Shown here one piece after another: positions 1 to 6,032 of a stretch of DNA of 14,672 nucleotides (its first letter is position 1; each line of letters opens with the position of its first letter). A program made the position numbers and the translations under genes. The DNA lies in contig DVHM01000050.1 in assembly GCA_018712125.1 (NCBI GenBank), positions 1 to 14,672 on the forward strand, in the 5' to 3' direction. The DNA is from Pullilachnospira_A gallistercoris (lineage in GTDB: Bacteria > Bacillota > Clostridia > Lachnospirales > Lachnospiraceae). A model generated the notes under the pieces. That model was not told the origin of the DNA, ran no database searches, and saw only the letters and a list, made by a program, of their open reading frames with translations.

Positions 1-31
1 GAGGGAAAGTGCAGTGATACAGGAAAAGACA

Positions 32-931
32 ATGAATCGGGAAAAGGTCGATGAAGCCATGGCGAAGGCTCAGGTGCTGGTGGAGGCTCTGCCCTATATC
101 CAGCGGTTTAACCGAAAGATCATCGTGGTAAAATACGGTGGAAGCGCTATGATTGACGAGCAGCTGAAGGATCAGGTCATCCAGGATGTGACACTGTTAA
201 AGCTGGTAGGTTTCAAGCCCATCATTGTCCATGGCGGAGGTAAGGAGATCAGCCGCTGGGTGGAGAAAACCGGGATGGAGCCGGAGTTTGTAAACGGCCT
301 GCGCAAGACGGACGAGCCCACCATGGAGATTGCCGAGATGGTTTTAAACCGCGTCAATAAATCCCTGGTTCAGAAGGTGGAGAAGCTGGGCGTCAACGCG
401 GTGGGGATCAGCGGAAAGGACGGCGGACTCCTGCAGGTGGAAAAGAAGCTGTCCAACGGCCAGGATATCGGCTTTGTGGGAGAGATTACCGAAGTGCGGC
501 CAAAGGTGCTGATGGATCTTCTGGAGAAGGATTTCCTTCCGATCGTGTGTCCCATCGGTATGGATGAAAATTTTGTTACCTACAATATCAACGCGGACGA
601 CGCGGCCTGCGCCATCGCCAAGGCGGTCAGCGCGGAGAAGCTGGCCTTCCTGACCGATATCGAGGGCGTCTATCTGGATCCGGAAAACAAGGACACCCTG
701 ATTTCCGAACTCTCCGTGTCGGAGGCCCGGGAACTGATCGGGAAGGGATTTATCGGAGGCGGCATGCTGCCGAAGCTGAACAACTGTATCGACGCCATCG
801 AGGAAGGGGTTTCCAGAGTGCATATTCTGGATGGGCGTATCGCTCACTGTCTGCTGCTGGAGATCTTTACCAACAAGGGTATCGGTACCGCGATTATCGG
901 AGATGAGGAGACGAGGTTTTATCATGAGTGA
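32..931 (+). CDS. argB: Acetylglutamate kinase
   Basis: Phosphorylates N-acetyl-L-glutamate with ATP, the second step of arginine synthesis, in the cytoplasm. The 299-residue protein shows amino acid kinase family landmarks: the KYGGSAM phosphate-binding loop at residues 34-40, HGGG at 67-70, the NADDAA substrate segment at 187-192 and a GGGMLPK stretch at 242-248. About 25 residues precede the first core strand; such an N-terminal helix is typical of hexameric, arginine-inhibited kinases and absent from the short E. coli type, so feedback inhibition is a family inference. I chose the ATG at 32, which has AGGAAAAG just upstream and gives the usual family N-terminus; an in-frame GTG at 14 would add six residues. 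The 3' end overlaps argD by 8 bases, suggesting translational coupling. The window begins just before this gene, so argC/argJ, commonly upstream, cannot be seen. Confidence 0.96.
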   Translation: MNREKVDEAMAKAQVLVEALPYIQRFNRKIIVVKYGGSAMIDEQLKDQVIQDVTLLKLVGFKPIIVHGGGKEISRWVEKTGMEPEFVNGLRKTDEPTMEIAEMVLNRVNKSLVQKVEKLGVNAVGISGKDGGLLQVEKKLSNGQDIGFVGEITEVRPKVLMDLLEKDFLPIVCPIGMDENFVTYNINADDAACAIAKAVSAEKLAFLTDIEGVYLDPENKDTLISELSVSEARELIGKGFIGGGMLPKLNNCIDAIEEGVSRVHILDGRIAHCLLLEIFTNKGIGTAIIGDEETRFYHE

Positions 932-2138
932 GAAGGAAGCATATATAGAAGAGGCAGAAAAGTATCTGTTCCATGTGTACAACCGTTTTCCGGTGGTATT
1001 TGAGCGGGGCGAGGGTGTCCGGCTCTACGATACGGACGGAAAGGAGTATCTGGATTTCGGCTCCGGGATCGGTGTCATGGCCCTGGGTTACGGGGATGAG
1101 GAGTACAAGCAGATCCTGAAGGACCAGATTGACCGGATCCTGCACACGTCCAACCTGTTTTACCATCCGCCTCTGGTGGCGGCGGCAAAGGCCATGGTAA
1201 AGGTGTCCGGCATGGACAGGGTGTTCTTTACCAACAGCGGGGCCGAGGCGGTGGAAGGCGCCTTGAAGACTGCGAAGAAGTATGCCTATCTCCGGGACGG
1301 CGTTTCCGGCCATGAGATCATCGCCATGGGGCATTCCTTCCACGGGAGAACGGTTGGTTCTCTTTCGGTTACGGGGAGCGAGCACTATCGGGAGCCGTTC
1401 CTTCCGCTGATGGACGGCGTCCGTTTTGCCGAGTTCAACAACATCGACAGCGTAAAAGAACAGCTGAGTGACCAGACCTGCGCGATTATTCTGGAGCCTG
1501 TTCAGGGAGAGGGAGGACTGTATCCGGCCGAGGAGAGCTTTCTGAAGGAGATCCGCAAAATCTGCGATGAGCGGGATATTCTGCTGATCTTTGATGAGAT
1601 CCAGTGCGGCATGGGCCGGACCGGATCCATGTTCGCTTTCCAGAAATTCGGCGTCCGGCCGGATATTCTGACCTGCGCCAAGGCTATGGGAGCCGGTGTG
1701 CCGGTGGGCGCCTTTCTGGTGACGGACCGGGTGGCGGAGGCTTCTCTGGTTCCCGGAGATCACGGGACGACCTACGGCGGAAATCCGCTGGTCTGCGCCG
1801 CGGTGGCCGGGACGGTGGACATTATGGAAAAGCGGAACATTGTCGGGCAGGTGGCCGAGCGTACCCCTTACTTTGAGCAGGTGCTGGATTCCTTTGTGGA
1901 CCGCTATGACTTTGTGACTGCCCGCCGGGGCATGGGATTCATGCAGGGGCTGGTGCTGACGATTCCGGTGGGGGATGTGATCAAGAAGGCGCTGGATCAG
2001 GGCCTGGTACTTCTGTCCGCGGGCAGCGATGTGCTGCGGATGCTCCCGCCGCTGGTTATCACGGAAGCGGATATGGACGAGATGGCAAAACGTCTCGGCA
2101 GAGTCTTTGACGAGGTGGCTGTGAACAGAAATAAATAA
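924..2138 (+). CDS. argD: Acetylornithine aminotransferase
   Basis: PLP-dependent class III aminotransferase that converts N-acetylglutamate 5-semialdehyde and glutamate to N-acetylornithine and 2-oxoglutarate. It has 404 residues, normal for ArgD. Visible family marks are the phosphate-binding SGAEA at 105-109, HSFHGRT at 138-143, the FDEIQCGMGRTG block with the pyridine-nitrogen aspartate D224, the Schiff-base lysine K253 in CAKAMGAG, and TTYGGNP at 282-288. The start is the ATG at 924 inside the end of argB, with GAGGAG and GAGG upstream. The frame is open further back to 831, but that stretch is argB coding sequence and does not look like an ArgD N-terminus. Other class III aminotransferases (ornithine, succinylornithine) are similar; direct coupling to argB favours ArgD. 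I see no clear terminator after it. Confidence 0.95.
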   Translation: MSEKEAYIEEAEKYLFHVYNRFPVVFERGEGVRLYDTDGKEYLDFGSGIGVMALGYGDEEYKQILKDQIDRILHTSNLFYHPPLVAAAKAMVKVSGMDRVFFTNSGAEAVEGALKTAKKYAYLRDGVSGHEIIAMGHSFHGRTVGSLSVTGSEHYREPFLPLMDGVRFAEFNNIDSVKEQLSDQTCAIILEPVQGEGGLYPAEESFLKEIRKICDERDILLIFDEIQCGMGRTGSMFAFQKFGVRPDILTCAKAMGAGVPVGAFLVTDRVAEASLVPGDHGTTYGGNPLVCAAVAGTVDIMEKRNIVGQVAERTPYFEQVLDSFVDRYDFVTARRGMGFMQGLVLTIPVGDVIKKALDQGLVLLSAGSDVLRMLPPLVITEADMDEMAKRLGRVFDEVAVNRNK

Positions 2139-2162
2139 AGATGAAATATTTCTGAAATACTC

Positions 2163-2191
2163 TTGTAATAAAAGATCTTTGTTGCTAAAAT
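2163..2191 (+). promoter_or_regulatory. Predicted sigma-A promoter of comEA
   Basis: TTGTAA at 2163-2168 (-35) and TAAAAT at 2186-2191 (-10) are separated by 17 bases, and TGC directly before the -10 makes an extended -10 (TGnTAAAAT). The expected start is near 2198, giving a leader of about 47 bases that contains the hairpin at 2212-2237. It lies in the only sizeable gap (2139-2244) between argD and the com block, which suggests the block is transcribed separately from arg. Confidence 0.55.
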
Positions 2192-2211
2192 AAGTGGCAA
2201 AGGCATTGAGA

Positions 2212-2237
2212 TCTCCTTTCTAGTGATAGAAAGGAGA
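2212..2237 (+). promoter_or_regulatory. Hairpin sequestering the comEA ribosome binding site
   Basis: Perfect 11-bp inverted repeat: arm TCTCCTTTCTA at 2212-2222, loop GTGA at 2223-2226, arm TAGAAAGGAGA at 2227-2237. The loop fits the GNRA tetraloop class. The right arm contains the only ribosome binding site of comEA (AAAGGAG, 2230-2236, 8 bases before the TTG start), so the folded RNA would block translation. No T-run follows, so it is not an intrinsic terminator. The pairing is seen directly; the regulatory role is inferred. Confidence 0.7.
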
Positions 2238-2244
2238 AATTCAT

Positions 2245-2925
2245 TTGAAAACGAAAGAATGGTATCGCTTGTCTCTTCTGGCTGCCTGCCTCCTCTGGCT
2301 GAGCCTTTCGCTGACAGGCTGCGGCAATGCGTCCTATTTTGAGACGAAGGAGAGCGGCGCGGAGGCGGAGGTTTCCGGGGAGACAGATTCCGGAGACGAG
2401 ACCGGGGGGACAAAGGGCGCTGAGCAGGGGACAGGGACATTCGGACAGGATCCCAAAAAGCAGGACACAGATGTGTGTTACGTCCATGTTACCGGCGCTG
2501 TGGCACATCCCGGCGTCTATCAGCTTCCGGCGGGGAGCCGGGTGTATCAGGCCATTGAGATGGCCGGAGGGTTGACAGAGCAGGCCTCCGAGCGGGAGAT
2601 CAATCTGGCGGAGGGCATCACGGACGGGCAGAAGCTGTATATTTATACGAGGGAGGAGAGCGAGGCCCTGGTGTCCTCAGGAGGCGGTGGTCTCGTGGGA
2701 GATATCGGAGCGGAGAATGGCGGCACCGATGCCCGGGTCAATATCAACACGGCGGATAAGGAGGAACTTATGACGCTGGCGGGGATCGGGGAGTCCAAGG
2801 CGGAGGCGATTATCGCTTACCGGGAGGAGAACGGCGGATTTTCTTCGCCGGAGGATATCAAGAATATTTCTGGAATCAAGGATGGTGTCTACAGCAAGAT
2901 CAAAGATTCCATCTGTGTAAATTGA
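2245..2925 (+). CDS. comEA: ComEA-like DNA-binding lipoprotein (SLBB + helix-hairpin-helix)
   Basis: Likely surface receptor that binds double-stranded DNA and delivers it to the uptake machinery. The 226 residues show, in order: a hydrophobic signal with a perfect lipobox LTGC (lipidated C26); an acidic, Gly/Glu-rich linker (about 27-76); an SLBB/beta-grasp domain at about 77-136 (YVHVTGAVAHPGVY, then LAEGITDGQKLYI); a second short Gly-rich linker; and tandem helix-hairpin-helix motifs at 164-226 (VNINTADKEELMTLAGIG, then NISGIKDGVYSKIK). SLBB plus HhH is the ComEA arrangement; Bacillus ComEA carries an N-terminal membrane anchor, whereas lipid attachment is predicted here. The start is TTG at 2245, set by AAAGGAG 8 bases upstream, which is buried in a hairpin. 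A response regulator follows after 14 bases. Transformation ability is not shown by the sequence, because such genes also occur in species with no known competence. Confidence 0.9.
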   Translation: MKTKEWYRLSLLAACLLWLSLSLTGCGNASYFETKESGAEAEVSGETDSGDETGGTKGAEQGTGTFGQDPKKQDTDVCYVHVTGAVAHPGVYQLPAGSRVYQAIEMAGGLTEQASEREINLAEGITDGQKLYIYTREESEALVSSGGGGLVGDIGAENGGTDARVNINTADKEELMTLAGIGESKAEAIIAYREENGGFSSPEDIKNISGIKDGVYSKIKDSICVN

Positions 2926-2939
2926 GATTGAGGTGGCAA

Positions 2940-3632
2940 ATGGCAAAGAGAGTACTGGTAGTGGATGACGAGAAACTGATTGTGAAGGGAATTCGCTTCA
3001 GCCTGGAGCAGGATGGGATGGAAGTGGACTGCGCCTATGACGGCGAGGAAGCGCTGCAGATGGCCACCGCCAATCATTACGATATGATTCTTCTGGATGT
3101 GATGCTGCCGAAGATGGACGGATTTGAGGTCTGCCAGCATATCCGGGAGTTTTCCGACATGCCCATTGTGATGCTGACGGCAAAGGGCGATGATATGGAT
3201 AAGATTCTCGGTCTGGAGTACGGGGCGGATGATTATATTACGAAGCCTTTCAATATTCTGGAGGTCAAGGCCAGGATCAAGGCGATCATGCGGCGGACTT
3301 CGGCGGCCCCGGCAAAGGAGAAGGAGGTCGAGACCGTTATTGTCTCCGGCGATGTGCGGCTGGACACGGACAGCCGGCGCCTGTATATCAAGGACCGGGA
3401 GATCAATCTGACCTCAAAGGAATTTGACATGCTGTTGCTGCTCGTTACCCATCCGGGCAAGGTGTACAGCAGAGAGAATCTGCTTCACGCTATCTGGGGA
3501 GAGGATTATCCCGGGCATGCCAGGACTGTTGACGTGCATATCCGCAGGCTGCGGGAGAAGATCGAGCCGAATCCCAGCGAGCCAAGATATGTGCTGTCCA
3601 AGTGGGGCGTCGGATATTATTATCAACAGTAG
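2940..3632 (+). CDS. OmpR/PhoB-family response regulator
   Basis: DNA-binding partner of the histidine kinase encoded next. The 230 residues comprise a receiver domain (about 4-118) with acidic pair D9/D10, phosphoacceptor D53 in LLDVMLP, T80 and K102 (ITKPFN), followed by a winged-helix output domain at about 133-228 (LTSKEFDMLLLL, then TVDVHIRRLREKIE and the terminal GVGYYY hairpin). All phosphorylation residues are present. The start is ATG at 2940, with GAGGTGG just upstream; an in-frame TTG at 2922 overlaps the comEA end and gives an unlikely N-terminus. It lies 14 bases after comEA and 11 before the kinase, so it is probably co-transcribed with both. Target genes cannot be read from the sequence; neighbouring comEA and comEC are candidates only by position. 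The domain style is PhoP/WalR-like, but I do not assign a specific orthologue. Confidence 0.95.
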   Translation: MAKRVLVVDDEKLIVKGIRFSLEQDGMEVDCAYDGEEALQMATANHYDMILLDVMLPKMDGFEVCQHIREFSDMPIVMLTAKGDDMDKILGLEYGADDYITKPFNILEVKARIKAIMRRTSAAPAKEKEVETVIVSGDVRLDTDSRRLYIKDREINLTSKEFDMLLLLVTHPGKVYSRENLLHAIWGEDYPGHARTVDVHIRRLREKIEPNPSEPRYVLSKWGVGYYYQQ

Positions 3633-3643
3633 CGGGTGTATCG

Positions 3644-5095
3644 ATGAAAAAAAATATTTTTTTTCAAAATAAAGGAAAAAGCCTGAGGCTTCGGATGATT
3701 GTGCTGATTCTTCTGATCGGTCTGATCCCGGCCACTGTCATCTCTCAGGCTTTCATGTTTCTGTACGAGATGCGTTCCATTGAGAGTGATGTGCAGGATA
3801 TTACCACCACAATCCAGACCTTCAATCATGAGGTGGTAACCACAGGATATCTGAATGGAAATGCTTCCGTGTCTTTGGAGGAACAGCTTCCGGTGCTGGC
3901 TCAGGCCTACTCCGGCAGAGTGATGCTGATCAATTCCGCCCTGCGGGTCGTCAGGGATACCTACAATGTGGATGTGGGAAAAACGATTGTCTGGGATCGC
4001 GTGGTGGAGAGCATGCAGGGATCTACCCAGTTTTTTTATGACAAGGAGAACGACAACCTGATTGTTTCTGTTCCCATGTTTTCCCAGGAGTCCGGAAATC
4101 AGACGGTGGCGGGAGTCTGTCTGGTAAGCAGATCTACCGCCTATATTGACCAGAATCTGGTGTTTTTCCGGGCGGTTCAGATCATCGGCCTTCTGCTGAT
4201 TTACATTATTGTGATCACGGCGGCGGTGCTGTATTCTTCCAGGTTTGTGAGACCTTTAAAACGTCTTTCCGTCTCCATCTCGGAAGTGACGGACGGTGTG
4301 GAGGAGAAACTGACGCTGAAGGAGGACTACCGCGAACTCCGGGAGATCGAGGAAAAGCTGCAGGCTTTTATGGAGAAAATGGCGATTATCGACGAATCCC
4401 GTCAGGAATTTGTCTCCAATGTGTCCCATGAGCTGAAGACGCCGCTGACGTCCATGAAGGTGCTGGCGGATTCCCTGAACGGCCAGGAGGATGTGCCGGT
4501 GGAGCTCTATCGGGAGTTTATGACGGACATCGGCAGTGAGATCGAGCGGGAGAACAAAATTATCAACGACCTGCTATCCCTGGTCAAGATGGATAAATCG
4601 GCGGGAACCGTAAATATTACCAAGATGAATGTGAATGATGTGCTGGAACTGATTTTAAAGCGCCTGCGCCCCATCGCCGAGAAGCAGCATGTGGAGCTGG
4701 TGCTCGAGACGTTCCGCCCGGTTACCGCGGAGATTGACGAGGTCAAGTTTACCCTGGCCATTTCCAATCTGGTGGAGAATGCCATCAAGTACAATCGGGA
4801 AGGCGGATGGGTTCATGTCTCCATCAACGCCGATCATCAGTACTGTTACATCAAGGTGGAGGATTCCGGTATCGGCATTCCCGAGGACAGTCTGGACCAT
4901 ATTTTCGACCGGTTCTATCGGGTGGATAAATCCCACTCCAGAGAAATCGGCGGTACGGGTCTGGGACTGGCCATTACCAGAAACGCAATCCTTCTGCACC
5001 GCGGAGCTATCAAGGTACATAGCACAGTGGGCGAGGGGACGACGTTTGATGTGCGGATCCCTCTGAATTATATCGCGAAGGAGGAGAACGGATGA
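3644..5095 (+). CDS. Membrane sensor histidine kinase (HAMP-HisKA-HATPase)
   Basis: Sensor partner of the upstream response regulator. The 483 residues contain membrane segment 1 at about 16-38, an extracellular domain of about 135 residues (40-175) with a PAS/Cache-like stretch (MLINSALRVVRDT, about 94-106), membrane segment 2 at about 177-198, HAMP at about 199-250, HisKA with phosphoacceptor H262 in NVSHELKTPLTS, and an ATPase domain with the N box NLVENAIKYN (375-384), G1 DSGIGIP (407-413), F box FDRFYRVDKS and G2 GGTGLGLA (436-443). All catalytic motifs are intact. The start is ATG at 3644, with only a weak GGGTG upstream, so coupling to the preceding gene is likely. An A8-TA-T8 palindrome directly follows the start codon. 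The stop overlaps the next ATG (ATGA, 5092-5095). The stimulus is unknown; the overall layout resembles WalK/PhoR-type kinases. Confidence 0.95.
   Translation: MKKNIFFQNKGKSLRLRMIVLILLIGLIPATVISQAFMFLYEMRSIESDVQDITTTIQTFNHEVVTTGYLNGNASVSLEEQLPVLAQAYSGRVMLINSALRVVRDTYNVDVGKTIVWDRVVESMQGSTQFFYDKENDNLIVSVPMFSQESGNQTVAGVCLVSRSTAYIDQNLVFFRAVQIIGLLLIYIIVITAAVLYSSRFVRPLKRLSVSISEVTDGVEEKLTLKEDYRELREIEEKLQAFMEKMAIIDESRQEFVSNVSHELKTPLTSMKVLADSLNGQEDVPVELYREFMTDIGSEIERENKIINDLLSLVKMDKSAGTVNITKMNVNDVLELILKRLRPIAEKQHVELVLETFRPVTAEIDEVKFTLAISNLVENAIKYNREGGWVHVSINADHQYCYIKVEDSGIGIPEDSLDHIFDRFYRVDKSHSREIGGTGLGLAITRNAILLHRGAIKVHSTVGEGTTFDVRIPLNYIAKEENG
3647..3664 (+). repeat. A8-TA-T8 palindrome after the kinase start codon
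   Basis: Eight A (3647-3654), TA, then eight T (3657-3664) form a perfect 18-bp palindrome beginning at codon 2 of the histidine kinase, in an otherwise moderately GC-rich region. It encodes K-K-N-I-F-F. One base lost from the A-run leads to TGA, and one base gained leads to TAA, each within about 14 codons, so slippage here would switch the kinase off. Confidence 0.9.
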
Positions 5096-6027
5096 AAAAG
5101 CGTTTTACAGCCCTCTGCCTGATCCTGTGTCTGCTGTCTCTTATGACAGCCTGTGGCAGGGAGAGTGAGAGCGCTGATTTCTATCTCTATTATCTGAATA
5201 TGAATTATACCGGTATCGTTCCGGTGGAGTACGAAATGGAGGCGCAGGACGCGGAAGGACAGGTGCGGGAGGCGCTGCATATGCTCTCGTCGGAGACGAA
5301 AAGTGTCGATTATATGAAGACGATACCGGAGGCGGTAAAAGTGGAGGATTTCCGGCTGGACAACGGGACGTTGGCGATGTATTTCAATGCTGCCTACACC
5401 CAGCTTGAAACTTACACGGAGGTTATGGTCCGGGCGGCGGTGGTCAAGACGCTGCTTCAGATTCCGGGTGTAGACAGCATAACGTTTTACGTGGCGGGAA
5501 ATCCCCTTCAGGACAGCACCGGTCAGCTGGTGGGCGCCATGGACAGCAACAGTTTCATCGACGATTTCGGGCAGGAGAGCGAGTCTCTTTTGACCACGAC
5601 TTTGACGCTCTATTACGCGAGCGCGGACGGACAGTCTCTGATCCGGGAACAGCGGGAGGTGCACTACAGCAGCAACACGCCTCTGGAGCGGCTGGCTCTG
5701 GAATATCTGATGCAGAAACCGGAGACGGAGGGAGCACAGAGTGTGTTTCCATCCGGGACAAAGCTGATCAGTGTGTCGGTGTCAGACGGCGTCTGCTATG
5801 TCAATCTGGATAACACATTTTTGAACCGGTCCGGCAATATCTCGGAAAACGTGGCGATTTACTCTATTGTAAATTCTCTGACAGAGCTGGATCAGGTCAG
5901 CCGTGTACAGCTGCTGTTTAACGGAGGCGAGGATTCGCTGGCTTTGAGCGGTATATCGCAGCCTCAGAACAATCTTTATGAGAAAAATCTGTCCCTGCTG
6001 CAGGACAGTGGAGAAGAGGAGGAGTAA
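5092..6027 (+). CDS. GerMN-domain lipoprotein
   Basis: Predicted extracytoplasmic lipoprotein of 311 residues: signal peptide 1-20, lipobox-like MTAC with lipidated C21, then two GerMN (sporulation/germination) repeats at about 35-155 and 180-295. Each repeat shows the family pattern of a YYLN or YYAS strand, an acidic/helical segment and a closing strand run (for example VCYVNLDNTFLN at about 238-249, then VNSLTEL). GerMN domains occur in Bacillus GerM and in lipoproteins linked to envelope functions; the ligand is unknown. The start ATG overlaps the kinase stop by four bases (ATGA), with GGAGG upstream, so it belongs to the kinase operon and may modulate or be controlled by that sensor, as lipoprotein partners do for some WalK-like kinases. 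That role is inference. The true GerM germination protein cannot be excluded, but position favours an accessory envelope role. Confidence 0.88.
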   Translation: MKKRFTALCLILCLLSLMTACGRESESADFYLYYLNMNYTGIVPVEYEMEAQDAEGQVREALHMLSSETKSVDYMKTIPEAVKVEDFRLDNGTLAMYFNAAYTQLETYTEVMVRAAVVKTLLQIPGVDSITFYVAGNPLQDSTGQLVGAMDSNSFIDDFGQESESLLTTTLTLYYASADGQSLIREQREVHYSSNTPLERLALEYLMQKPETEGAQSVFPSGTKLISVSVSDGVCYVNLDNTFLNRSGNISENVAIYSIVNSLTELDQVSRVQLLFNGGEDSLALSGISQPQNNLYEKNLSLLQDSGEEEE

Positions 6028-6032
6028 TATAT

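Noticed and set aside
831..923. Longer argD start at 831
   Set aside because: This stretch is argB coding sequence in another frame; the ATG at 924 gives the family N-terminus.
894..1763. Minus-strand frame (289 codons) opposite argD
   Set aside because: Shadow of a confirmed gene; composition atypical of a real protein.
2171..2180. AAAGATCTTT palindrome after argD as a terminator
   Set aside because: It has no loop and no T-tract and lies inside the predicted comEA promoter spacer.
2212..2237. Reading the comEA hairpin as a terminator for argD
   Set aside because: No T-run follows; the stem contains the comEA ribosome binding site and runs to within seven bases of the start codon.
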